Origin: Trebouxia sp. TZW2008
Taxonomy: Eukaryota; Chlorophyta; Trebouxiophyceae; Trebouxiales; Trebouxiaceae
Direction of reading: 5' to 3'
Length of the DNA stretch: 64,000 nt
Assembly (NCBI GenBank): GCA_002118135.1
Contig: BDIU01000456.1
Location: 1-64,000 of the forward strand
The notes under the pieces are model-generated. The model was not told the origin of the DNA and searched no databases. It was given only the letters and a program-made list of their open reading frames with translations. Within the stretch, counting starts at the first letter, position 1. Every line of letters starts with the position of its first letter. Shown one piece after another: positions 12,401-25,116 of this stretch. The position numbers were made by a program, and so were the translations under genes.

Positions 12401-15400
12401 ATGGTCCTGTTGTGTTGTGCTCACTTTCTTGGCATCCTCTGTACGAGCCATAACCAAACAGCTTCACATGCAAACTGAGGCACTCTACCCTGCATATGAA
12501 TGCATCAGCCCATTACAGCCCTGGCCTGACACATTCCAGATCAGGCCAGAGTTCTCTCAGCCACAGCTGATGCCATCTTGGGGCTAGCTGTTGTACAGAA
12601 ATTGATGACATTGCAGGCAACGGGGATTGAAATGCTGCTGCTACTGCATGCTGTCAAGGTCTTTGGCATTGAGGGGAACATGCTGCTGCTACTGCATGCA
12701 GCCAAGGTCTTTGACATAGAGGGGAAAATGCTGCTGCTATTGCATGCTGCCAATGTCCTTGGCAGTCACTCCTGTTGCCATCAAAGCACTCACAGGGCAG
12801 AACTTTGAATTGGCACTGCCAGCAACAGTAGACGCTGCTCAGTGCTTGGCAGATACTGAGTGGACGTGTGCCACAGCAGGCGTAAGTCTGGACAGCATAA
12901 CGCCAAGCAATGAGCAGTGATAACTGCGTTTGGACTGTGCAATGGCCAACCACCCTGAAGGTGGTTGAAATAGCCCTGATGTTGTAACTGAGTTTTTGTA
13001 AGCCTTGAACAATGGAAAGATGCATCTTGTGTACATACTGCAGCTGTATTTGCCAAAGCTGTTTGAAAGGGCCTAAATAGGAAGAGACTTGACCAATGCA
13101 TTGGTGAAACTGGAAAAGGCTGAATCGCTTCAAACAGAGCATTATATCCAAGTGCAGAAATCTGCACATGCAGTTGTTCTAAAATTGCAAAGATCAATAT
13201 TGACTAAGCCCATGCCTTGAAAGCAGATGCCTGAAAGCAAAGCAAGCAAAATTTGGAGGCACGCAACAATCAAATGCCACAGAACGCAGCAGCGCTGACA
13301 GATTGCTGCCACAAGTCTTGCAAGGTTGAGGAAGACTGACCTGCCCATGCACAGGACTGTACGCTGCACGGTCTTGATGTACAGGTCCTTCTTGGATCCT
13401 GGCACGTAGTTGGGGCCCAGGATACGGACCTTCTGGCCAGTGGCGACCTTTCCAGAGAAGACACGGCCAAAGGCGAAGAAGCGGCCCTTGTCTGATGCTG
13501 GAATCATCTTGGACACGTACCTATGGGCAACAGGACATGTCAGCAAAGACAACTCGGGCCTGGAACCTCAACAGACAGACATAACATCTCACAGCACATT
13601 GAAGGAGACATAGCAGAATGCATAGCAGCAACTCTTGTGTGACGCAGGATCATCACTTTACCATCTTCTGACCGGGGGCAGACTCCTGGGTCTATCTCGC
13701 AGGGGCAACACAATCTGTCGCAGCGTTGCCATTGATAATCAACAAAAAGAACAGGACAGCCTGCAGGACTCATGTCAGAACAGATAGCTTTGCCGGTGAA
13801 AGGTGAAGAACAACAGGACAACTAACAGGCCTGTTGACACAGGAGGTGGGAATTCAGCAGCAGGATATGATTCCCAGCAGAGAGGAGCCTCGCAGCATGA
13901 GAGACCCTTGACATGGCAGTTGTTGCCAGCGCACATGCTCAAAGAGTTCAAGGACTCAGCTATACATGCTCAAAACCAATTAGTCCTTAGCAAAAGAAGA
14001 GAAGGCTTACAGCATGAGGTGTCCTGTAGGGTCACAGGTTTTTATGCAAGCTGCATGTTTCTCATCCAAGGACCCCTTGTACAGCTCAACTAGTAAGTTT
14101 CATGACAATTAGCAACTGTAACCAAGAGATGAGAGAGAGACAGCTTACAGCATGAGGTGCCCTGTTGGGTCACAGTTCCTAATGGAAGCTGCATGATTCT
14201 CATCCAAGGGCCCCTTGTACAGCTCAACTAGTAACTTTCATGACAATTAGTGACTGTGACCAAGAGCTGGGGGGGAGACAGCTTACAGCATGAGGGGTCC
14301 TGTAGGGTCACAGTTCCTGATGGAAGCTGCGTATTTGTCATCCAGAGGGCCCTCGTACAGGTTCTCCACCCTGTACTTCTGCGCCCTGTCTGGTGAGGGC
14401 AGATGCCAGATCATCATCTCCAGCAATGCCTCTGAGGCTGGCAGCCATGCCTGCAGATCAAATGCACAATGAGGCAGCAGACATGGCATGAATCACATCT
14501 GTATGAAGCAACAAACATGGCATGAATCACATCTGGTATGAAGCAGCAGACATGGCAAAAGCCTCAACTAGGAGCTGTGGGTTGTCTCTCGTCTGGCAGG
14601 ATCTCTAATGTGTCTGGCATGGCTGCTACACATTAGAGATGCTGCCAAACAAGAGACAAGGTGAGAGCAGCATGATGCTGATGAAAATGCAATATCAAGT
14701 GTCTGATAGCAGATGCCAGGTCTCCATCTCCAACAGCGCCTCTGATGCTGGCAATCATCCCCACAACTCAAGTATGCTACAATACACGGATAAGGTGAAT
14801 GCAAAATATGGCCAGATGACAGAAGGGGGTTTTGACAGCCACATAGGCACCAGTGACCTTGCTGCTGATGCATACAATGCAGCACCAGAAATTCAACTGC
14901 ATTTTTGCAAGTGGTCAACAAGGCTATATCGATGTACAGCTCAGCTGATTGCTTTGCGACCACACTCTGTCTTGAGCAAAATGCATGTTTGCATGACATT
15001 TTCACGACAGCTAGTCATACATGGATTGGGTAATGCAATTTGCTCATAAAATTTGTGCAGAAAGCTTGCCTGCATGACAGCCTTCATGAGAGGCTTGCCA
15101 GTCTTCTCCTTGTCTTCAGTCTTGAGCTTGTCGCTGATGCCCAGCTTCTCTAGCATGCTGAACAGCTTCTTCTTGTCATCAGCCATACAGGCCTCAATGA
15201 TGACCTTGATGGGCTCGTACACAAACTGGCAGAAACCACGCTTGCAGCTGGCGCTGTCAGTCTGCTTCTTGGACCACTTCTTGGTCTTGGGGTCAAAGAA
15301 GTTGTCACCCCATAGCTTCTCCATCATCTTCACCTCGTCAGTGCCGAACTTCTTGGCGTAAATCTTGGCGAAGGAGGTCAGGGTGAAAGCCCATCCGTGC

Positions 15401-16830
15401 AGACCAGCACTGAAGGAGACAGTTCCCTTCTCTGGGTACACCTGTAGTGTGGTCACAAAACAGAAATCAGCATGAACCTTGGCAGGATGTCAAGATAAAA
15501 AGCCCAGCCGCGCAGACCAGCGCTGAAGGAGACAGTTCCCTTCTCTGGGTACAACTAGAGCAGACAGAGAAGGTGATGAGCAGACTGCAGCCGACACACT
15601 AAAACAGTTGCTTGTCTTGTTTGGACACATCCACCAATTGCAAATCAGCTACTGGCATTTGTTACTCACAGAGGCCAGGCTGCCCTTCGACAAATGCACC
15701 TCATTGACATCAGCTCGTGTTTTTTGTCAAGCACACAGCTCAATTGCCAAGAAAAGCAACTGCATGCGAATATGAAACAGCAGCAGGAACATGGAGACAG
15801 AACACAAGCATGTATGTATTGACGGCTTCCATGCTGCATCATGCATTGTGCTAACCCAGGTCAGCTTGCAAATTGTAGTGCTTGTCCCTTGAGCTGCACA
15901 GCATGTGCATGTAACCTTGTGCAAACCACAACAAGGACTACGCCTTGCAGTGATTCCCTACTGCACCAGCACAAATGAGGTTTGTATGAGCATTCGCTGT
16001 CGGCAAAATTTACCTGAGTGTCTCCCAACAAGTCATCTGCATATGTGGCCATGATGACATTGGCTGACTCAATGACACGTCTAAAGCCACCGTATGCCTC
16101 CTCTGGATCTGCCATCAGCTCCAAGAAACATCTGTCAAGCTTGTTGACAGTCAGGACAGGCCTGATACGTTCACCAAGAGCCTGACGCAGCACTGTCTCG
16201 GTCTGCACGCAGACTCCCTCCACACAGTCGACCACCACCAGCGCACCGTCAGTGATACGCAGTGCGGCTGTGACCTCTGAGGAAAAGTCGACGTGTCCCG
16301 GAGAGTCGATCAAGTTCACCAGAAAGTCGTTGCCGTCACGCTCGACTGTTCCTGGCAAGTCCTTGAGCATCTGGTCTGTCATCTGGTAATACAGAGAGAT
16401 ACCAGTGGACTTGATGGTGATACATCTGTCCTGCTCGTCTTGGCGAGTGTCTGTCAAACGCTGATCCCCAGCCTGTGATACAAGGCGAAGATCACAAGGT
16501 GCACGAGCTGCTTTGACCACACCAAAGCCTTTGCTGCTGGCTGCTACTGTAAAAAATAGCTGAATGGGTGCTTGAGAGACAATAGCGCAGCAAACTCACG
16601 TTTTCCATGGCTATAATACCCGCAGCAGCCACCAAAGAGTCTGTCAGAGTAGACTTTCCTGCAGACAAGATGCACCATTTTTAGCTTTGCCCTCAAGCCA
16701 ACAAGTCTGCAAACTGAGCAGTCATTCTGCTGGCCATACCATGGTCCACATGAGCAATGACACTCATGTTACGGATGTTCTTTGGCAGGTCCATGAGCAT
16801 ACGGATCTGCTCGATAGTGAACTTCACCAT
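6407..16830 (-). CDS. EEF2: Elongation factor 2
   Basis: Thirteen exons in gene order: 16740-16830, 16600-16658, 16014-16472, 15070-15441, 14287-14450, 13341-13520, 11188-11338, 9578-9707, 9098-9260, 8271-8577, 7281-7503, 6820-6953 and 6407-6517. Phases close to 847 residues, normal for eukaryotic EF2. EF2 is the GTPase that moves tRNA and mRNA through the ribosome. Visible motifs are [10 protein letters not shown] at the start, AHVDHGKST (P-loop), DSPGH and NKLD (G3, G4), [13 protein letters not shown] in domain III, and [12 protein letters not shown] in exon 11, which holds the diphthamide histidine. The protein ends in LNEYEDKL. Intron 4 has a GC donor (CAG|GCAAGC). Most of the locus is intron, and several introns carry decayed copies of neighbouring exon edges, listed separately. 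The single coding copy shows no damage. Confidence 0.97.
8636..8745. repeat. Echo of EF2 exon 10 5' part in intron 9
   Basis: About 110 bp repeat the first third of exon 10 (8470-8580) with its acceptor side, at roughly 85-90% identity by eye. Shared stretches include ctcctggccttgggct and tcgcatctggaag. A small non-triplet length difference makes it non-coding. It lies just upstream of exon 10 in gene sense. Confidence 0.85.
9037..9081. repeat. Poly-G tracts with two undetermined bases
   Basis: Two long G runs, each followed by gcaaaggcc, flank two N positions (9060-9061) in EF2 intron 9. The run lengths are probably not reliable. Such tracts could form quadruplex structure, but sequencing error is the simpler reading. 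Confidence 0.7.
9798..10124. repeat. Three-step echo ladder of EF2 exon 8 start
   Basis: The exon 8 edge (9661-9710: agcttgggcaggtc, ttgggctccacagcca) recurs at about 9803-9852, 9919-9972 and 10071-10122, with steps of roughly 120-150 bp and growing divergence. All copies lie in intron 7, upstream of the exon in gene sense. Confidence 0.85.
10620..11047. repeat. Three-step echo ladder of EF2 exon 7 end
   Basis: The exon 7 edge with its donor (11181-11240: gcttacaacaggggacac, ttgatggggtgggca) recurs at about 10982-11042, 10830-10890 and 10630-10690. The intron-side sequence that reads GTAAGC in gene sense is kept in each copy. All lie downstream of the exon, in intron 7. Confidence 0.87.
11420..12560. 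repeat. Tandem array, about 225-bp unit, five copies
   Basis: The marker gccatggccaaacagcttc occurs, with drift, at 11502, 11729, 11951, 12181 and 12448, giving spacings of 227, 222, 230 and 267 bp. Other shared words are cagtctggctgcagca and tgcatcagccct. It fills much of EF2 intron 6. I could not match the unit to any exon here. Confidence 0.85.
12632..12765. repeat. Tandem array, 48-bp unit, about three copies
   Basis: The unit atgctgctgctactgcatgc plus tgtcaaggtctttggcattg and aggggaac repeats almost three times with few changes, in EF2 intron 6. The low divergence suggests it is younger than the 225-bp array next to it. Confidence 0.85.
14007..14245. repeat. Two-step echo of EF2 exon 5 end
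   Basis: The exon 5 edge with donor (14281-14360: gcttacagcatgagg, gtcacagttcctgatgg) is repeated at about 14141-14222 and 14007-14088, 134-140 bp apart. The copies extend past the exon edge into the intron. Confidence 0.87.
14695..14770. repeat. Echo of EF2 exon 5 start in intron 4
   Basis: gcagatgccaggtctccatc and acagcgcctctgatgctggc repeat the first 60 or so bases of exon 5 (14398-14455) about 300 bp upstream in gene sense. Thus exon 5 has echoes on both sides. Confidence 0.8.
15495..15556. repeat. Echo of EF2 exon 4 start in intron 3
   Basis: cgctgaaggagacagttccc and ttctctgggtaca repeat the first 60 bases of exon 4 (15390-15445), about 110 bp upstream in gene sense, with only a few differences. 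Confidence 0.85.
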
Positions 16831-17038
16831 GGTGCCTGATGAAGTTTAGCACAGGCGATTAGCCTGAGTGTGATATGCGCGCAACCTTTGCGCGAAGCGC
16901 CGCCTGATCTGCAGCGCAACAACAGCAACACAGGAACCAAGCCAACCCGTGTGCGCGATTAGGTCATGCCCTTGGCAACCCTAACACATGGATAGCTAGA
17001 ATCCCTGCCTGCTAGACAAGCATGTACATGTCTTAGCA
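16831..17038. promoter_or_regulatory. EF2 upstream region
   Basis: EF2 promoter and 5' UTR must lie here. If the ORF at 17039 is real, the region is a 208-bp divergent promoter. No motif was recognised. Confidence 0.4.
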
Positions 17039-17434
17039 ATGCATCAATTGGATGCAGGCGTGATTTGGTCGTCAGACAGTGAGGCGGCACGTCAGTGCTT
17101 TGGGGTTACAGGTTTGCATACGGACAACGATGACATCATGGGTCTTACGAAACATGTGCAGTTTTTCAGCACAAACATCAAATCTGGGCTAGCCAAGCTT
17201 TTAAACACAGGCAAAGATGCTTACTATACAGCCAGGCTCCTCAAACGCACGAAACAAAACAAGAGCAAGCAGATAGCGTGGAGCAAAGCAATGTGTGACT
17301 GCACACCTGTATGCTGCGTATTGGCTTTGCAAATTGGGCAGACACCTGCAAGTTTGGGATGCTGTTTCAGACACAATACAACGCAAATTTGTACAGATCA
17401 AGACTTAGGTAAACTGTCACAGCCACCAGCATGA
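17039..17434 (+). CDS. Hypothetical protein, doubtful
   Basis: An open frame of 131 residues begins with ATG at 17039, divergent from EF2 and tail-to-tail with the lyase gene (stops 55 bp apart). The N-terminal 75 residues look protein-like (SSDSEAARQCFGVTGLHTDN, KSGLAKLLNTGKDAYYTARL), whereas the rest is Cys-rich and may be intron or UTR read through. The frame contains an AG-rich acceptor-like site near 17210. No family was recognised. Its position fits the alternating gene layout, which is the main argument for it. Confidence 0.3.
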   Translation: MHQLDAGVIWSSDSEAARQCFGVTGLHTDNDDIMGLTKHVQFFSTNIKSGLAKLLNTGKDAYYTARLLKRTKQNKSKQIAWSKAMCDCTPVCCVLALQIGQTPASLGCCFRHNTTQICTDQDLGKLSQPPA

Positions 17435-17488
17435 GATTCGTTCAGAATGATTCATTTGCATGCAGCTAAGTTGGAAATATGTTAGCTC

Positions 17489-20400
17489 TCAATCTAGCAG
17501 GTTGTCCTGGACAGCTACCAGTATCTCTCCGACCATTGATCTATCTGGGTTTACATTTGCCATGCCATATACTGGTGCCTTGCCATCTTTGACGCAGTTG
17601 GGGTCCCTTCGCAAGGCCTCAACAGAGTCCCTCAGATCCTGCAGTACATAAGCAACAGATTGGTCAAACTGTTTTGGTATAGCCAAGCTGGCATTCACAC
17701 ACGCTGCCTGATGCAGACCGTCAGTCCACAGCTCATGTTGCACAAAATTTGGCGGATTAATGTGACTCAGGAGACGATCCTGGTGACTCTGCACTAAGTG
17801 TCAGTTGCATCTGTTGCCATACACTGTGACAAGTGGCAAGTTGCAGCAATATCGCTGCCACAATTTGCTGTACAAGCAAATGCTGTACAAGCACAAGTGT
17901 TTATGCTGACTTTCTGATCACTGGATGTTGGCAAGGTCTGTCGCTGGATCTTGGCTGCAGCACGCCAGTGCAGAACAGCTGTTGGCTCAAACTTGGATTA
18001 AGCTTAGAGCACAGGAAATCAGTATACCTGAAGCAGCTCAGGAACAACTTGCGTGTGCTGTGCAGTGAAGCACATGTGCATGCTGAAGGCAAACTGCAGG
18101 GCATTCAGGTGCCAGCCCTTCTGTGACATCAGGTCATTGACCTTGTAAATGATCAGCTGCTTGCTGGTGCACTTCATGGTTACCAGGCACATGGTTGGTC
18201 ATCTACAGACTTTCAAAACTGTGTTCAAACTGACTACCTTATGATTGAGACACTGTCATACCTGAAGCAGCTCAGGGACCACTTGAGTATGCTGTGCAGT
18301 GAAGCACATGTGCACGCTGGAGGGAAATTGGAGGGCATTCAGGTGCCAGCCCTTCTGTGACATCAAGTCATTGACCTTGTAGATGTTCAGCTGCTTGCTG
18401 GTGGACTTGATGGCCACCAGGCACATGTCTGGCTTGCCCACTACCTCCAAACCATCAATCTCCCTCACACCTTCAGCAAATTGCTGTGCTGCCTGCAAAA
18501 CATCCAATGCGTGAATAGCAAAATCAGCAACAAAGCAGCGTTTGATGGCACAAGTAGTAGTCATAACAACACGATTACCGACAATCGAAGCAGTCATGAT
18601 CTAGTTGTTTTGCTGTACATGCTGGCATAGTGCTAGATGGTGCAATGCCTACAGTGCATTGCAAGACATGCTACTCAAGGCAGTTGATAGGCTCAGCTGT
18701 GACAGGCAAGCTGCCTGCCAAGCATAACAAGGCATGCGGCTGAACATGCTTCTAAGTTCCCAACAAGAGTGCTCCAAAAATGCAAAACAGTTGTGGCAAT
18801 GGGGTGCTGGCAGCATACCTGCATGAGCTGCTGCGTGATGTGCATGAAACCATGCTCCCCCATGTGAACCAAGCTGGCCCATGCCGTTGCTATCAAGGCA
18901 CCTGACCTGCTACCAGCAAACCCTGCACTCATAAGCACACCCTGTCAACTCCCGCGCATGACATCAGCACAGAGGTCAGAGGCTGCTGCATGTGCAAAAT
19001 ATTGCTACTACAGTAAACTCTCTTTGTAAGGACACTCGATGTAAGGACAATCTGGATGTAAGGACAACGCCTTTGGTGACCAATCACTGCATACTGACTG
19101 CAATGGTCCCTCTGAGTAAGGACAATTCAATGTAAGGACAAGTTTCTTGGTAACCAAAGCAGTCATTACAAAGAGGGTTTACTGTAGTACAGGACATAAG
19201 CAGTGACAGTGGACAGTGCTGTAATCAGCCATGCATGTGTGCTAGGAGAGCCAGCAGCAACTTGTAGCGGCACGGGGAAGTCTATCCTGTCAGGAATGGC
19301 GCATTGATACCGGCTGAACAAGCTGTTCTGACCTGGAGAAATGTACAGACCCCCAGTCCATTCTGTGATCTTGGTGTACTGATACTGCCTCAGCTGCTTG
19401 TTGTGGTACAGCACAACTGAGGTGCCCTTGTGCGCCATGCCAAACTTGTGGGTGTCCACAGACATGCTGGTCACCCCCTTCACGCTGAAATCAAAGGGAG
19501 GAATAGGGTAGCCGAGCTTGCGAGCAAAGGGTAGTACAAAACCCCCAAGGCATGCATCCACATGCAACAGCAGGTTGTACCGCTGTGTCACCTGCACAAC
19601 AATAGGTGGAAGGACTGACTACACACGTCATGTTGCATCCAGTTTGAGGCCACAAAAACAGTGTTTGCAAACATTGTGAGCAGGCTTGACATAACCTGCA
19701 GCTCTGTTTTTGCTCAGTGCGCTGGGTTCAAAACTTTTATCCCAAGCCGCAAACAGCTTTCTTTGGAGGCCAAAACAAACTTTGCCTTGTCAGGCCTGTT
19801 TCTGCAGACCTAGTTTGCAATACTGACCCAAGTGGGAATGTTCACCAAAACCCTACCTTGGCAATGTCCTCAATGTGGTCCACAACCCCATGAGGAAACC
19901 CAGGGGCAGATGCAATAACCAGGATGGTGTTACGCGTAACAGCTCGCCTGACAGCCCTGCCAGACAGTCTGTAGTCAGGCCCAACAGGCACTGTCACCAA
20001 CTTGATCTTGAAGTATTCAGCGCCCTTGAAGTAAGCAGCGTGTGCTGAGTCGCCAATGATGACCTCAGGCTCACGGATGCCCTTGACGTATCTGGAGTAG
20101 TCTCTGCATGCTTTCATCATGGTGAGGATGCTTTCGCTGCCACCTCCCGTCATCGCTCCACACACCTCAGGATTGCCGTTGACACCACCTGCATGTAAAC
20201 TCAACTTTCTGCAATCATGACGTGCTGAGATCTGTCAGCTTCTGCACATAGCGGCGCCTGCACACCAGGTGAAAATGTGTTGCTGTTCTCAATTAGTGGG
20301 CTCTTGCTCAATATTGCCAAGCCTAGAATGCACATGTTTGGTGCAAGTAACCTTTTGCGGATAACAGGGGGCTGATCACTGATGCGCCTACAGCTGTTAT

Positions 20401-21836
20401 TGAGCAAGATGAGCAGATGCACACCTCCATTCAGGTGAGCAGTGATGGTCAAGATTACAGCTGCAAGCATGCAAGCAGTTGTCAACAACCAATCTCACCA
20501 ACTGCAGAAACAGCCTTGAACAGATACATACCTCCAAGCATGGAAGCAGTCATGGCAATGACATCAGACTCCAGCTGGCGCATGGAGGGCCACACATCAG
20601 TGTGCAGCGGGTTGGTATGGCTGAAGATGCCGTATGCTTCCAGCAGAATGTCCAGGTGCTCCTGGCCAGCCATGTACAGGGCACCTGACACCTTGCTGCT
20701 GCCCTCCTCAATTTTCAAGTTTTTTGATGCCTGCGATCGCCAGAAATGAAAGTGATCCCATCTGGTGAAATGCAAGACCTGTCTGAAGCATTGTGCATCA
20801 TGCAAACTGCTCCTGACCAGACATGTACAGGGCTCCTGACTCATTGCTGTTACTCTCCTCATTCTCGAAATGAGATTGAAATGAAATTTTGATGCCTACA
20901 CAGTGACCTGTTGATACAAGGACGCTCGATGGAAAACCATCCTGGTTGTAAGCACACAATTGCAAGAATTCAATGCAGCGGACTCTGCATCACCCTGCCA
21001 CCAGCTGCTTACCAGCATGCACAGCACAATAGCTTCGCTTCAGTGCGAGTTGACTGACCTTGTAGTTGAGTCTCTGCCGTATGGCACCGCTAGACAAACC
21101 TTCAGAGGGTAGCTGACGCACTTCTGGGTCTTGAGGATCTTGCTGCTTGGGCATACTTGCAACGACTTTGTCCTGTGACAAAGGCACAAGGCATTTGGGC
21201 ATGGTGAGCAATCAAAGTTGACCACAGCAGCCTTGCTGCTGACTCTGCCAGCCCTGTCATGCGTCTCACAAACATGCTAGCTGGCATTTGCATTGATATG
21301 TGTATGCAGCTGTGCTCAAGACTGCAAGTATGCATGAGCAGAGGCACGCTCACCAGGACTTTGTTGACTTCGCGTCTCACGACTTGGCTCAGGATTGGCA
21401 GTGACTTGAGCACGTTCAGCGAGGTCTGTACCATCCCTATATATAGTAGAAAAGGCATGCTGTCTTACACGTTGCTTGACTAAGATACGAGAGCGCGAAT
21501 AGAATGGATGCTGGAGCTGTGCTTACCAACGTCCCTAACATCTGCTACTATGTCTGCAATCCATCTGTACAAGGTCAAAGCTACCCAGGTGCCAGCAATG
21601 GCTAGCACCGCAATCTGCCACGGGTGGAGCCTGCCCAGCTGCTCATCCGTCCATGCAGTTGCCCTATGAATGTGAGGCTGCAGGTGCGCGACGACTGGAG
21701 CGCACACACTTTCGACGTCATGCTGCACAGTCAAGGCGACTGGCCACAGCTTGTCCCAGGTCGTGCTCACAAGCTGCGAGTGTTGGCTGGGTGAATTCGG
21801 CGAGGACATACTACCATTTTGCCCCCAAGCATGCAT
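17489..21836 (-). CDS. DPL1: Sphingosine-1-phosphate lyase
   Basis: Nine exons: 21527-21836, 21354-21436, 21059-21172, 20532-20730, 19857-20188, 19333-19591, 18819-18922, 18262-18492 and 17489-17638; 593 residues. The enzyme cleaves sphingoid-base 1-phosphates to a fatty aldehyde and phosphoethanolamine, the exit step of sphingolipid breakdown, on the ER membrane. One N-terminal membrane helix (WQIAVLAIAGTWVALTLYRW) precedes the PLP type I fold. Motifs: FSHTNPLHTDVWPS, GAMTGGGSES (phosphate site), SAPGFPHGV, HVDACLGGFVLPFARK and SVDTHKFG with the PLP lysine. The C-terminus ends APVYGMANVNPDRSMV, as in plant and animal enzymes. The first in-frame ATG is at 21836; a longer open frame reaches a GTG at 22022 and was not used. 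Introns hold two exon echoes, a MITE and a MITE fragment. Confidence 0.95.
18022..18199 (-). repeat. Echo of lyase exon 8, still open
   Basis: 178 bp repeat 18256-18433, with a constant offset of 234 bp, no indel and about 18 differences (roughly 90% identity, counted by eye). In gene sense it stays open for some 57 codons (VNDLMSQKGWHLNALQ, HMCFTAQHTQVVPELLQ) and keeps the donor. It lacks the first part of exon 8 and an in-frame acceptor: the nearest TAG is followed by a stop. It is therefore a relic rather than an obvious alternative exon. Confidence 0.9.
19011..19184. mobile_element. Pogo/Tigger-like MITE, complete
   Basis: A 174-bp element in lyase intron 6 has 19-bp terminal inverted repeats, CAGTAAACTCTCTTTGTAA against CAGTAAACCCTCTTTGTAA, with one mismatch. 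TA dinucleotides flank both ends, the target-site duplication of Tc1/mariner elements. The interior repeats a taaggaca word. There is no coding capacity. Termini starting CAGT..AAC.CTC are typical of pogo/Tigger families; that assignment is inference. Confidence 0.85.
20795..20955. repeat. Echo of lyase exon 4 start, plus MITE fragment
   Basis: 20805-20900 repeats the first 80 or so bases of exon 4 (20655-20735), sharing gctcctg.cca.acatgtac and ttttgatgcct; it is interrupted by small indels. Directly beyond it, 20911-20955 (gatacaaggacgctcgatgg) resembles the 5' part of the MITE at 19011. Confidence 0.7.
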
Positions 21837-22392
21837 AAGCTGCGCTTTTGACACTGACTCCGATACCACGGACTCACTGCGATTACACCAAGAACTCACG
21901 AAACACTGCTTGGTGCTGGATTGTCGCGACCTCTGCCACGCCGAAAGCAATGCCGTTGCCTCACAAGAGGCAGCGGTAGGACTCACAACGCGATGTCTTG
22001 CGCTCTGGTCTAGCTCGAGCACCTACGCAGCGAGCATAGCATGGCGAGTCACTCAGTGCTGAATTCAGTCGGGATTGAGCGCGTCCCTGGCAGCATCCCA
22101 AGACAGAAGGGAAGCTGACAGAGCTGAGCAAGAAGAAGCATGCTTGCATTTTGATTCTTGTTCGAACGCAACCCTGTTGAATGAGTTCAGACGGATCTTG
22201 CTGCCGAGTTTGGGCCGGCTTGAGTCACCGTGATTGTACGCTACATTTCTGATGATCCGCTGACAGCAGTTTGACTATTTTGCTGCATTGCGCCGCGCCT
22301 ATCGTTTGAGTACTTGAGGCTTTGACCCTCGCCTCTGTGCTGCTTTCTACAAGGCATATGTGAGGGGTTGACGGGCATCGCCTGGTCAAGGA
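21837..22392. promoter_or_regulatory. Divergent promoter, lyase / MAP kinase
   Basis: 556 bp separate the two start codons. The GC content is locally higher than in the introns. The lyase-sense frame stays open to 22022 but has no ATG there, so this part is taken as 5' UTR. No clear promoter element was recognised. Confidence 0.45.
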
Positions 22393-24723
<2,331 letters not shown>

Positions 24724-25116
24724 CAGCAGATGGTGCATGCACGAGGGCTGTAGTGTTTGCTGCATTCAAACTGGCATCGTGAGCGCTGGCCTTGCGCAGC
24801 AGCTTTGGCAAAGTGGAAGATTTGTGCAGCTGCGCTGAAGTCACCATCAGAGCTGTAAAAACTTTTTAGCACTGAACTAGAGCACTTAGAAAGCCTTTGC
24901 TGCTGTTCCCTTTGTGCAATGACAGCAGTGCTGACTAGCAAAACTATCCCTACAGCCGTCTGTAGTTTCATCTGTCTTAGCAAGTGAGGTCATGCTTGTT
25001 GAGAACAGTATGGACTTGGTTAGGGTTGTCTGTCTAGTGCTGTGTACTGGTGAAATCCTCAGACATCCTGACTATATCAAGCCTTAGCTGGTAGACCAGC
25101 GTCATGTCTATCTGCT
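24724..25116. other. Convergent 3' region, MAP kinase / PsbP-like
   Basis: 393 bp between two convergent stop codons. No coding signal, RNA gene or repeat was seen; presumably 3' UTRs. Confidence 0.5.

Noticed and set aside
11420..12560. CRISPR-like or satellite array
   Set aside because: Units are about 225 bp with drift and no repeat-spacer alternation; it is an intronic tandem array in a eukaryotic gene.
18022..18199. Alternative last exon of the lyase
   Set aside because: No in-frame acceptor; the candidate TAG acceptor is followed at once by a stop codon.
21837..22022. N-terminal extension of the lyase by 62 residues
   Set aside because: The frame is open but begins with GTG and has no ATG; the product from 21836 already has the family's normal length.
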